Part shown: one piece after another, positions 9,508 through 19,566 of the stretch
Layout of the letters: every line of letters starts with the position of its first letter
How positions within the stretch are numbered: position 1 is the first letter of the stretch
From: Cudoniella acicularis
Taxonomy: Eukaryota; Ascomycota; Leotiomycetes; Helotiales; Helotiaceae
Assembly: GCA_013054445.1 (NCBI GenBank)
Contig: JAAMPI010000186.1
Span: forward strand, 1-54,219
Reading direction: 5' to 3'
Length of the DNA stretch: 54,219 nt
The notes under the pieces: model-generated
Seen by the model: the letters and a program-made list of their open reading frames with translations, nothing else
Databases searched by the model: none
What the model was told of the DNA's origin: nothing
Program-made: the position numbers and the translations under genes

Positions 9508-12465
9508 CTAATTATCCCCATTCTCATCCTCATAGAGTTTCATCAAAGCGGGTTTAAAAGCCTCAAACTTTGCAAAATCCCCGATCTTCACTCGCATGTA
9601 ATCAAAAGCAACGATCGCGACTTGATCCTTTCCCCCCTCGCTATCCATGATCGGAATTTTCTGGTATCTTTGTGAGAAGTGTGTCAAAAGAATTCGTCTA
9701 GCATTCATCTTTTTGCCCACGTCTAGCGCTTCGGATGTCGTTGAGTGTTTCTTTGCAATTGCATCGCCCAGGAGCTCGTCATCGAAAGTGGCTTCATGAA
9801 CCAGAAGAGTGGCTCCCTGGCCGATTTTTATGAAGTCTCTGGATGGTCGGCAGTCACCAGAGTAGGCAACCTTGAAGCCATTGGGGAAAGTTAGAACTAC
9901 TGCGGCAGCGCCGTGACAGTGCTCAACAGGACAGGCTTCAATCGAAGCAATCCCATGTTTTTCTACCTCTTCAGAGTCAAAATCACGTCTGAAGCTCCAG
10001 AATTTTCTCTCATTTGATTGAGCTATATTGATGGTTTCCAGCCGGTCATAGCCATAGTTCTCCACCAGTGAGTATTCTTTCAGCCAACTGGTCATGCCTT
10101 CGTGAGAGACGACCAAGAGCTTGTTTTGCTTCGTTAGGCTATCTATTCCTGTCTCGGTAGCCCAGGCTTTGATTACTGCACTGGTGCCCAGGTGGTGATC
10201 CGCATGGAGATGGCTAATCCAAATGGCCTTTAAGTCACGAAGGACTTCTGGCAATTCGTCTCCGAATACCCTCTTCAACTGACCTAGCGTATTCTCGCCA
10301 CAGTCGAGTAAATAGCTACCGTAACCTGGGACCCGAATCATGGTAGCAGAAACATTTCGGTATTTTGAAGGTAGGGCCGAACCAGTCCCGAGAGCGATCA
10401 CTTCTGCGTCTTTGCTGGGAATATCCTCTTGTTTCTTGTTTAGTTTCTCTTGATACTCGACGCTCGTGATCTCTTTACGAGCTATTTCGGCCAATTCTAG
10501 AACTTCCTTTGGCATTTCTTGGACCACCTTCTCAGTGTCGAGATGGCTGATAATTTCTGCCTCGTGGAATTTGATGGTTGGTTCTAATTGAATGGTCAGG
10601 CCTGGTTCTGCTTTCTGGTATGGTGCCTGGGCGTCTGGTTGTAGTACTGCATTGTTGCAGTACTTAGGAATCGGAAACCGTTCGGGATCAATAAGGTTCA
10701 GTCGGATTGCAGCCGCAGCGGGCGACTCCAACGCCAAATAGTTCGGACAGCATTCTGGCGACGACACTATATGTTTCAACCCGGCATGTTTTCGCATGAA
10801 GTCTTGTAGTCGGGCATCCTCAATGAGGCCAGGCCCAAGAATCCATACTACGACAACCACACCAGCCATGACTTCGGTGGAAGACCACTCTTCACGACTG
10901 ATAAGGGGTTCAATGTAAGAAGAACTTGGTAGTTCGATGACTGCAAAGCCACCTCCCTCTTTCATGGGGCCCAAAACCATTTCCGGGGTAACGGTAGTGC
11001 CATCCTCTGCTTTCACGCTTTGCCCTAGAGTTAGAATCCGATAATCGGGACCAGCTTTTACTCCAAGTTCTTTGGCTTTCTTGGGATTGAATTTACCACG
11101 CTGAGGGTGGTTTTTGAAGATGTATGAGACCGAAGTGGTGGACGGAGTCGTAGGCGGAAGCTCATCAATCAAAGCACCCGGCCAAGGATTCCGTACAAGA
11201 ACTTCCACATCCGGAACTTCCACCCCCTGATTTGGCATCGGGCCCTTATATTTCTGTATTTTTCCTTCTTCATCCCTGATGAAAATAGCTGCCGGTAATT
11301 TGACTTCAGAGAGCTTCTTTGCAACAAGTGCATCTAATCGCCATTCCGAGTCGAACATTGAAGATACGACGGACTTCCGCATTTGATCATGTCGGTCCTC
11401 AACTTCCTCCTTAGATTCGGTGATAGTACCATCTTTTGATTCCATTTCTACATCTGAAAATTCGTCATGGCTTCTCTTCCTAGGGCTGACAAGTCGTCCT
11501 TCGGGCTCGATAACCATATCCCACACCCTGACCGATTCGTCTTCATAAGAAGGATCCCAATTATTTCTTTGCCCATTCTTCTTTACCCTGAACTCGTTTG
11601 TGTAGAGTGGCATCCCTTTCCTAAAAACGAATCGTCTTGCGGTTGCTAGAAGATGAGTCAGGTTTTTGCCGCCATGAATATTAAGCCAAGGTTTCTGTTC
11701 TGCATCCGCTGCAGCTTTCTTCTGTCGTGCCCCAGGATCTTTGCTTTTCTTGCCTGGTCGTTGCTCAATCTCTTCCCGGTAGCTCGCCGCCGCCTTCCTC
11801 TCTTCCAAAGCCTTCGCTTGCTCTCTAAGAGAAGAGGCAGAGGCGTCCGCAACTGTGAGTATCATGCCTAAGACTCCTCCAGCAGTTCCCCAACCAACTG
11901 CCCCAGTCAAAAATATATCACCCACCTTCAGTAGCCCTAGCCTCCTCTGCACAGATGCCCGTTGTGTCCCTTCTGCCACATTTCCTATCAAGTATCTTCT
12001 CTGGTCAAAATGTAACATCACCGTGGTCCCAGGGGTGTCCGCCGTAGGAACGCTCAGGATCTGTATCCAGCACTTCATCTTGGGAGGGAATTCGGTAGGT
12101 TCTGATCTGTATGACCTCGTATTGTTGCTGCTAGCTTTCGCTCTATCAAAGGCCAGGAAGTAGCCCCTCTTGCCGTAAAGAGAGCAAGCCAGACGTGGAC
12201 CCGGGAAAATTCGATCAAGGGACTGGATATCTTTCGAAGAACTCGAGTCCACTCCTCGGGATAGTGTTTGTCGCCGCTCGGGTGCACGACTTGTGGCCCT
12301 CCTGAGTCTGAGTGGAATTTTAGCTTTTGCAGGAAGAAGGGTGCGTCGTGTGCGTAAAAGCGCGATGACCGGAGCGCGTGTAATATTGAACCGGAGCCTA
12401 GAATTAGATTCTTTGCGCAACAGTCGCAGTATCGAGGTCAGAGTCGTGCGAAAGAGCTTGTGCAT
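9508..12465 (-). CDS. TRZ1: tRNase Z, long form (tRNA 3'-endonuclease)
   Basis: Single-exon gene of 985 codons, ATG at 12465. The enzyme cuts the 3' trailer from pre-tRNAs in nucleus and mitochondria. The N-terminal half has the degenerate metallo-beta-lactamase domain of long forms, beginning MKCWIQILSVPTADTPG at residue 130. The C-terminal half has the active domain: EVIALGTGSALPSKYRNVS near residue 690, the metal motif HLHADH at about 752-757, AYSGDCRPS, LLVHEATFDDE and LTHFSQRY. All expected metal ligands are visible. Residues 1-129 are rich in Arg and Leu with almost no acidic residues at first (MHKLFRTTLTSILRLLRKES), as in a mitochondrial presequence. Met130 (12078) would give a nuclear or cytosolic form. 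Length fits fungal long tRNase Z. The closely following minus-strand neighbour upstream is the LAMMER kinase, with about 440 bp between. Confidence 0.97.
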   Translation of the reverse strand: MHKLFRTTLTSILRLLRKESNSRLRFNITRAPVIALLRTRRTLLPAKAKIPLRLRRATSRAPERRQTLSRGVDSSSSKDIQSLDRIFPGPRLACSLYGKRGYFLAFDRAKASSNNTRSYRSEPTEFPPKMKCWIQILSVPTADTPGTTVMLHFDQRRYLIGNVAEGTQRASVQRRLGLLKVGDIFLTGAVGWGTAGGVLGMILTVADASASSLREQAKALEERKAAASYREEIEQRPGKKSKDPGARQKKAAADAEQKPWLNIHGGKNLTHLLATARRFVFRKGMPLYTNEFRVKKNGQRNNWDPSYEDESVRVWDMVIEPEGRLVSPRKRSHDEFSDVEMESKDGTITESKEEVEDRHDQMRKSVVSSMFDSEWRLDALVAKKLSEVKLPAAIFIRDEEGKIQKYKGPMPNQGVEVPDVEVLVRNPWPGALIDELPPTTPSTTSVSYIFKNHPQRGKFNPKKAKELGVKAGPDYRILTLGQSVKAEDGTTVTPEMVLGPMKEGGGFAVIELPSSSYIEPLISREEWSSTEVMAGVVVVVWILGPGLIEDARLQDFMRKHAGLKHIVSSPECCPNYLALESPAAAAIRLNLIDPERFPIPKYCNNAVLQPDAQAPYQKAEPGLTIQLEPTIKFHEAEIISHLDTEKVVQEMPKEVLELAEIARKEITSVEYQEKLNKKQEDIPSKDAEVIALGTGSALPSKYRNVSATMIRVPGYGSYLLDCGENTLGQLKRVFGDELPEVLRDLKAIWISHLHADHHLGTSAVIKAWATETGIDSLTKQNKLLVVSHEGMTSWLKEYSLVENYGYDRLETINIAQSNERKFWSFRRDFDSEEVEKHGIASIEACPVEHCHGAAAVVLTFPNGFKVAYSGDCRPSRDFIKIGQGATLLVHEATFDDELLGDAIAKKHSTTSEALDVGKKMNARRILLTHFSQRYQKIPIMDSEGGKDQVAIVAFDYMRVKIGDFAKFEAFKPALMKLYEDENGDN

Positions 12466-12903
12466 CGAGAATGTTATGATACCTTCATGATTTCTCCAAC
12501 ACCTTCTGGGTAAAATTTACACTGAGATCGCTTAATCTTTCCTTATCTTATCGCGATATCAAAAAAAAAAGTTCTGGTATGAATGCTCGGAGGTAATAGT
12601 CGGTTGGTCTTCTGCTGCGCGTGACTATTAACTAAACAAAGCCTTTTAAAAGGTATGGGCAAATCTTTTATTGATGGTAGATTTGAATTCATCGCATTGA
12701 TCCTATGCTTTTCATAGACGCTGATACTCTAATACCATGGACGTCACCATCTAGAGCAAGGCTAGAAGTCATGCCTCCATCAACACCAGTAAACTAAACA
12801 CATTATGACCCCCCATGCATTGACCCAACAAGTAGGTGTCCAAGGTAGGACCGCCACGCTCCATCAAACCCAGACGCCGTCATTTCATGCATTGTTGTCC
12901 AAC
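12466..12903. other. Spacer between the kinase 3' end and the tRNase Z start
   Basis: About 440 bp on the tandem minus-strand pair, holding the kinase 3' UTR and the tRNase Z promoter. It includes an A10 tract near 12560. I see no gene. Confidence 0.5.
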
Positions 12904-15243
12904 CTAGTGACGATAACCATTATTTCTCGAATTAACGGTAGCAGCAGTGGCCGAGGCTTCATTGGCTTGCTGTTGCCTTTGCAGTCGAATTTTTGTAGCT
13001 TCAGTCCCATCATCTGGAGTGGCAGCCTCCTTGAACCATGGGTGTTGAAGTGCTTGTTTTGCTGTTATACGTTCCGCTGGATCGTAAACGAATATTTTCC
13101 GGAGAAGATCAAGGAAATTCCTACAGAATTTGTTGTTGTCGGGAATGATTTCCTTTCATGCAGTCAGTAAACAGTATATCAAGTTAGGAGCGGTAAGATC
13201 CATACATCTAAACGCTTCATAGCCTTGACGAAACGTCTTGAGGCTCTTGTGGTTTCGGTTTGCGGGTAGTCAAGTTTTAACCGCTTGAAAAATCTATGGA
13301 GTGTTAGTGATTGCAGAAATAGATGGATCGTTAAAACATACTTTGAAGCCGGATTACCCGAATTGCGTTTTGCCATGCTATTTACTTGTTGTATGAGGTG
13401 TGAGTCCAGCTTTGATCCACAGACTGCTTCCATCATAGCTAGATGCTCTAGGTTGTCGTGAGTCTGGAACAGGGCATCTCCAGTGAAGAATTCCACCAAG
13501 ATGCATCCAATGCTCCAAATATCACATGGGAAAGACCATCCAAGGCCCAAGATAATCTCAGGCGCTCGGTAGTGGCGGGTTGACACGACGGACGAGTGGT
13601 ATTCGTCTTGAAAAGTTGCCGAGCCGAAATCGATAAGTCGGATTTCTGTATCAAGGAGAACCTTTCGTTGAGCCGCTTGCCGGTTTACTGTGGTTGATGA
13701 AGATGGGATTCTGCGGCTGTATGTAAATGCTTGGTAGGCATTATCACAGAGGAGAATATTTTCTGGCTTCAAATCTGTGTGTATCAGGTTCAAATCGTGA
13801 AGAACTTCAAGTTGTGTTAGCAGATGATTTCTTGGAGATAATGGCAATTGGGACTTACATGCAACACTGGTAAACAACTGTCTTGCGAAACTCTGGATCT
13901 GGCTGTTTGGAAAGGGCACGAAAGAATTGCCTTTCAGGAAATCAAAGACACTTTGTCCCAGTAAGTCCATAACGATGCAGATGTGGCCCCGGTAATCAAA
14001 ACAGTCTCTGAGATGTATACATCGATTTCGATTTTCGTGGTCATTTGCCTTCAAAGTTGATAGGACCCGGAGCTCTATTCGTGAAGCATCCCGGTATTTC
14101 TGGACAGATCGGATGATTTTTATGGCGACAAGCTTGTTTCTCTTTCTATCTTTAGCCTGCACAACCTTACCAAAAGTTCCTTGGCCGAGAAGTTTAGTTA
14201 CTTGATCTACAAACTTGTCAGTGGCATTCGTAATGGAGTATGAGAAAGACACTTACATCGATCTGTCAGATCGCTTTCCGGCACGACAATGTAGTGTCCG
14301 TCGTCGTCGTCAACCTTACTGTTTTTAGTGTAGGAGTTCTGAGATTTAGTTAGTACCGGTTTGAAAAGCAAGTGCTCCTATACTCACATCTGCCACAACC
14401 TTAACCTGAACATCTGGCGCCTTTATCGGAGGTCTGGGTGGGGGTTTGTAGTTGGTATATGCGTCACCGTTCACTTCCAGCTCTTTCCGCTTTGCCTCAT
14501 TGGCGAGTTGAAGTCGTGTTCCTGTCCGCTTTCTCTTCTGGCCAGGCTGTACATCTGCGGCTTCATAGCCATTTTGTCCGTTCGAAGAGTGAGAGCCCAA
14601 TGACGTTGCAGCAGTTGTATTTATTGCCGACGTTGTTCTGTCTGTTGAGATGGTGGACCCAGAAGCCGAATCTTTGTAGCTAGGGCTTGGGTTAATCGAG
14701 TGTGAGCCGCCGTGGCCATATACAGGATCATATGCAGAGGCAGCGTCATCACGCTTTCTCTTTTTTTGCGGGATGTCGACCGTTTTCTCCAGTTATCGAA
14801 TTGCTTGCATGGCCATTTGGTATGACCGATGCAGATGGGTCTGGGGGTGGGGAATCATCGATGACGATGACCTCTTTCGGAAGACCATTTTTATAAAAGG
14901 AATTCCAATCGGGTTCTCTTGGCTCGCGGGAGCGTTGCCTCTTCTTGGAGTTCTGCTTTGAAGCCGAGACGGCAGAGGAGACAGGCATGGCTACTGGTTT
15001 TGTTTCGGGCCTCGAGGAAGATTGTGCGGTGTTTTGTATTGTTCGTGGGGGCTCGGCTGCAGCAACAGTATTCGACGTTGTGCCGTTACTCGTGGGAGTC
15101 GGGAAGTTGTATGACGCTCCCAACCGGCTCCCGCCGTTCAAGAGAGAGGAGTTTGCTCTGTAACTGGCGTTTGATTGATAGTTTTGGTGATGGGAGTATC
15201 CGTAGTTGGGATGGTGCGGAGGAAGGGTCGACGGAGTAGACAT
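12904..15243 (-). CDS. KNS1: LAMMER (CLK-type) dual-specificity protein kinase
   Basis: Multi-exon minus-strand gene; ATG at 15243, stop at 12904. A low-complexity Ser/Pro/His-rich N-terminus with basic, nuclear-signal-like stretches (KKRQRSR, KKRKRDD, QKRKRTG) is followed by HYIVVPESDL and the kinase domain: GQGTFGKVV (P-loop), VAIKII (catalytic Lys), LIHTDLKPENILL (HTDLKPEN, the LAMMER version of HRDLKPEN), LIDFGSATF (DFG), YRAPEIILGLGW and the family signature EHLAMMEAV. The last exon carries ERITAKQALQHPWF. LAMMER kinases phosphorylate SR splicing factors and affect growth and development. Introns are visible near 14345-14391, 14212-14255, 13810-13858, 13290-13340 and 13145-13200. A run of seven A at about 14761-14767 puts the N-terminal frame out: HPAKK continues as RKRDDAASAYDP only with six A, so an assembly indel is likely in an otherwise intact gene. 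Confidence 0.93.
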
Positions 15244-17197
15244 TGAGAGATGTAATCGTTTCGCACCCGGAGGGCTCAGACGACGGCGAACCGAAAAGTT
15301 GTTCTGGAAGTCGCCCCAAAGCCGTGGTTATGGCAGTCCAGCGTGCAGCATCGAATCTGCGAAGCAGGACAAGGAGCGAGAATGAATTCCGACCGAATTG
15401 CGAGGTGGATTCGGGCTGCGGTGTTTTTTGTGTCGTTAACGGGCGCGTTGCTGGGACGGTGATGAAATGGTCGGTCTCTAGTCAGACTCGGGACATGTCG
15501 CGAGATTTGATGGACGAGGACGCAGCCGGAGTCTTGGGGGACGTGAAGAACAGAACAAGGGCGTTCAGAAGTGATTGTGACGAGGCCTTTGACAGATTGT
15601 TCAAAGTGGTTCTTTTCGACGTCGACGTTGCGAAGTTGGGCTGCCTCTCCTCTCTCACCATCCGAAGCGAGGGTTCCAAGGTTGTTTGTCCCGTTTTCAG
15701 CCAAGCGTTGCCTCCGCTTCTTCCTCTATCGCCGCCGCTCAGGGTTCAGATTATTGGTGATCGATCCAGGGCTGCTTACGAGGGCGAGGGAGCAACGGCA
15801 TGACATGCGCTCCCGGCCGGAGGACGCTGCAGGCTTGTTCAGACGTTTTTAGGATCTCGAGTTCTATGAGATTTCCTTCAGGCTTACAGGGCTTGGACGC
15901 ATCACGAAGTATTGTAAAATGTTCTAGTCAGCATGTCTTGTACGAATTGCCCAGGTACCAGCACTTCGCAGCGGTGCGGTGCGGTGCGGTGCTGATGAGG
16001 CCAGCAGGCTCAGGCTCAGGCTCTGGCTCTTTGGCTGCGCATTGCACTACCTGCTGTACGGATACAGTCGATCCCAGGCTCTGGGGGTCACTGGCGCTGG
16101 CACTGGCACTGCACTGGCACTGGAATTCCACGCGCCTCGCGCTCCTCACTGGTCGCGCAGCGCTGCTGTAAGAAAGTGCTTTTTGTCTCTCTGGGCAACG
16201 ATTTCTTACTCCCTACTGACGAGGCACACCCACTTTTCCCCTCACTCACATCTCCAACTCGCTGCCACCGCACCAGGCCGACATTGCCTTACTTGGACTG
16301 CTCTTGACTTGGAGCGCTGGGCAGCAGTGCGAGTTGTTGCATGCTACGTACCTGAACTTCACGAATGATCTTACCTTGTCATGGGCTCAGCTGGACAAAA
16401 TAGAAGAGCCGGACTTTGCATGCCTCCCCTCGTTGATTCGACTCGACTCGACTCGCTATTTGCCGGCGTTCCTCTCCGATTTTATACAAAGCCTTCGACC
16501 TTAAGCATTGATAGAAGGCAGGTCACTGCATTCTAACTCTCTTCCTCAGATCATTCCCAAACACAAAAGAAAAAGTAGCCCCATTTCACTATTCGCATCC
16601 CTTGCTTTTCCTGCCGAGGCGTGAGTGCATTGCATCGAGCTTGAATTCTGCCGGACAACCCCCTCGGATGGGTCTCGAGGGTGGCAATTTGACAAACGAG
16701 AGCAAAGGGTGATCGGCACGTCTCATCGAGAAATAAACATCAGTTTCTCCGCACTTTAGAAACAATTCTGTGCTGCAAATAAACCATTTGTTTCTATGAA
16801 AAGGTTGAAGCGGACGTGCGGGCCCGTATGATCGCCCCTTATCGACACATCGCCGCACCATTCCATGTCAGAGAGATCGGAGGGGTAGACACGTGACAGT
16901 GGTGTCAGGGGCAACAGCTATATCGAGGGGCAAAATCTTTTGGATTTCGAAGTCGTGAAAATCTAGTTTCTATTCACTGTTAGTACGAAGTGAATTCTAT
17001 ATGGTACAATTCTTCAGTGCAAAAGGCCTCCCAGCTTGAACTCCTTGCGACCCAGGTAGAAATTCTCTAAAACGCTGCGCCAGTATGAGAGAACTTGAAA
17101 AGAACCTGATATAACCCTGGGATTTGCTTCGTGACTCGTTTTAGGGAAATTTCAACTCTCCTACTATGTCCTGAGCATCCTATGAGTTCGGTGTCCA
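15244..17197. other. Kinase upstream region and spacer to sideroflexin
   Basis: About 2 kb without a supported gene. It includes the kinase promoter and leader (15244-16500), with simple repeats: GCGGT units (about 15971-15992), GGCTCA/GGCTCT hexamers (about 16007-16030), CACTGG units (about 16090-16125) and GACTC units (about 16436-16455). Reading frames at 15243-15803 and 15979-16368 cross these repeats and look incidental. Confidence 0.5.
15960..16130. repeat. Cluster of short tandem repeats in the kinase upstream region
   Basis: Three adjoining microsatellite-like tracts: GCGGT x4, GGCTCA-type hexamers x4, and GGCACT/CACTGG units. They lie about 0.7-0.9 kb upstream of the kinase start and are useful mainly as polymorphic markers. 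Confidence 0.8.
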
Positions 17198-18413
17198 TCA
17201 AATCCCCCTGTTGAAGGCTACCTTCCCATGCTCACCCCCTTTGCCCCAGAATTCCTCTTCCAGACTTGCCGCATCAACGCTCTGCCTCTGAGGGAATGCG
17301 GCAAGAGCCAACGGCAAAGCGAAAAGACTCGTGCCAAGAATCAAACCGAGGTTGAGAGGTAGAGTCAATCTGGGATTGTTCTTAAGCCACGCTTGCTTTT
17401 GCAATCGGACGAGAATCAATGGCGGAATAACCATGATTGGGGAGCTGTTCAAGACTCGACTAAGAGCAGTTTCAGAGACGGCAATTGTTGCAGCTTTCTT
17501 ACTCTTGCCCAAAGAAGCCACCGAGGATTCTGATTTACCTTCAGCCGCAAGTTTGGCCTTATCAGCATCAGAGAGCACAGGATAGACATCGATGCCCAAT
17601 CGCATCTCTTCGCCACGCATAAGGAAGACATTGAGAGCTCCAGCGCTTGCAACGGCTGCAAATGGTACCAATCTCCCCAGAATTATCTTTGTCGCAGGGC
17701 TTACTCGCTTTAATCGAGGAACGAGAGCATTGAGACCAAGTGCTACTGAGCAGGAGGCGCCAACAGCTAAGAAGTATGACTGAGTAATCTTGGAAATAGA
17801 TAGAGGTGTAGATTTGTTTGCATTTGCGTTGTTGATTGCAACATTGAGGGATTGATTCGTTATTTGCCAGAGGAGGGTGCCTGTCGTCTGTAACAAGTTA
17901 GCAAATTTCCAGTTCGGGGTAGATATACTTACTCCAAGACCAGGTGTGAGCATTCCTGCAGTGACCACTAAATTCGAAAGGACAAAGCATGACATTCTGA
18001 AGGGAAGGAAAACTGGTTCGCCGGTATCTAACAATCATGAGCATTTACGCGTTGCTCATGGTTCTGCACAACACACCGGGGTGTAACGTCGAATCAACAA
18101 TTTTCTTGGCTTCCCATAGCTCCGTGTTCATCTCCCCAATTCTGCCTTGCTTGTATCCCGCAATCAAACTTTTCGCATGTTCTAAGCCTGCTTTGTTCAC
18201 TAGTAGTGTTCTGCCAAATATTAGTCACAGTACGGAGGAATTGAACGTTGACAATGAAGCAGAAGCGCATGCACCTTTGCTCAGAAGGAACAAAACTTAT
18301 CCTCCTCACCTGGGATCTGAGATATTTGCGGTGTGCTTGACTCTGCCCCAATATGTACTGAGATCATATTGCGAAGCAGGAAGCTCTCGATGGCCTGGGA
18401 GTGAGCTTGACAT
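17198..18413 (-). CDS. FSF1: Sideroflexin (mitochondrial serine/tricarboxylate carrier family)
   Basis: Four exons on the minus strand; the start chosen is the ATG at 18413 giving MSSSLPGHRELPASQYDLST, because upstream codons are not family-like. Exon 1 ends SDPR; exon 2 gives LLVNKAGLEHAKSLIAGYKQ and ends at LHP; exon 3 gives DTGEPVFLPFRMS, then MLTPGLG; exon 4 gives TTGTLLWQITNQSLNVAIN. The motifs HPDTGEP..PFRMS and WQ.TNQS.N are signatures of sideroflexins, inner-membrane proteins with about 4-5 membrane segments that carry serine or related metabolites. Hydrophobic stretches follow at YFLAVGASCSVALGLNALV, GRLVPFAAVASAGALNVFL, PIMVIPPLILVRL and LGLILGTSLFALPLALAAF. Length, about 330 residues, is normal. 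No breaks seen. Confidence 0.94.
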
Positions 18414-19566
18414 TGTGGGCGATTGAGGGCGAAAGTGTAGAGAAGTAGAGCCGCCTACAGGGCAGAATCTGGGGAGATTATTATACACTACTCCTCTGAA
18501 AATGTGAAGAGCATGGTGGTCATTCAATTGAGTTGATTGTCGAGCGGTGTAAAGCTTGGAGCTCTGTCGCATAATTTCTGGAATAAATTCAGGGCTGCCG
18601 ATCTCGGCTCGCTTGACCTTCCCCGCAGCACAAACATCTTTCAGATAAGGATCTTAGAGAGCGCAACTCTACCTAATTGAGAAATTTATTTCTGATTCGA
18701 AATATGCTTCTATATAAGAGCAGAATTATCCACAGTAGCAGAGAATTTCAGGCCCTAAGTTTGATTTTTCCTAAGTGCTGGATCTCATTCAAGGCAAGAT
18801 TACATAGGCAGTTAGGAAATTCATAGTAAAACACCGGTTATTCGCAAATATTGCAGTAAATAATTTGTTTTCTCGTCTGAAATAGGTGGCAATAAATAAT
18901 ATAAATAAGAAACTTATTTCTTTAAAGCGAATTTTTATGGTGGTGTATCCCTGGGCTGGTGTGTACAAAGTGGTACTTGTACGGTGGCTAATAATTGGTG
19001 TCCAGCAATTCCTAAAAACGGGTATGATCCGGCAGAACTTCTTACTACTTTTATAAGTTACAATAAGAGATTTTAGTACCAAATCCAACAAATTTGGCCT
19101 AGGTTCGTTCATTACCAACACCACACCAGAATTATAACTAACGTTTAAATTCAGTGGCCTAATGGTTAAGGCGCCAGGTACTTAAATAATTCATATGTAG
19201 TGCCACATCAGTAATACTAATAGCTACGTAGATTTCGGTTGTTGTTCTTGAACACAAATCAAATCTCTGGAGATTGGGAGTTCGAATCTTCCCGTAATAT
19301 CCCTGCTTGTAATATTGTAGATAAAATACTAACTGTATGATAGTGGGTCGTATGATCTCCACTGAAGCAAAGCTTCAAACTACATTTTTTGGAAGTTGTG
19401 TTGTATTCGTGATTGATTTGGGCACTCATACACCAGGCCGTGTCTTGCCGACTCGCCGAGAAGTAGCCTTTGCGCTAGGTAATTAAGCGAGCTTTGGTCC
19501 TGCTCGCATACGTCACTCTCCCATGTTTCGTACAGGCATCTTTTTTTTTATCAAATTCGTCCTAGA
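18414..19566. promoter_or_regulatory. Divergent upstream region of sideroflexin and AIM3-like genes
   Basis: About 1.15 kb between two divergent starts. The stretch 18650-19400 is AT-rich and holds a tRNA-like Pol III element (listed separately). A minus-strand open frame at 18789-19124 resembles no known family. A TATATAAG motif lies near 18712. Confidence 0.45.
19148..19299 (+). ncRNA. tRNA-like element with A and B boxes, degenerate or intron-bearing
   Basis: TGGCCTAATGG at 19155-19165 matches the Pol III A box. GAGTTCGAATC at 19278-19288 matches the B box and lies in a T-arm (GGGAG/CTTCC with one G-U pair, loop TTCGAAT). CCAGG (19174-19178) can pair with TCTGG (19266-19270) as an anticodon stem around an insertion of about 80 nt. 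The D-arm GCC/GGC is present. The acceptor stem pairs at only about 4 of 7 positions and U33 is absent. It is most likely a tRNA pseudogene or tRNA-derived element; a functional intron-bearing tRNA is less likely. Confidence 0.45.
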
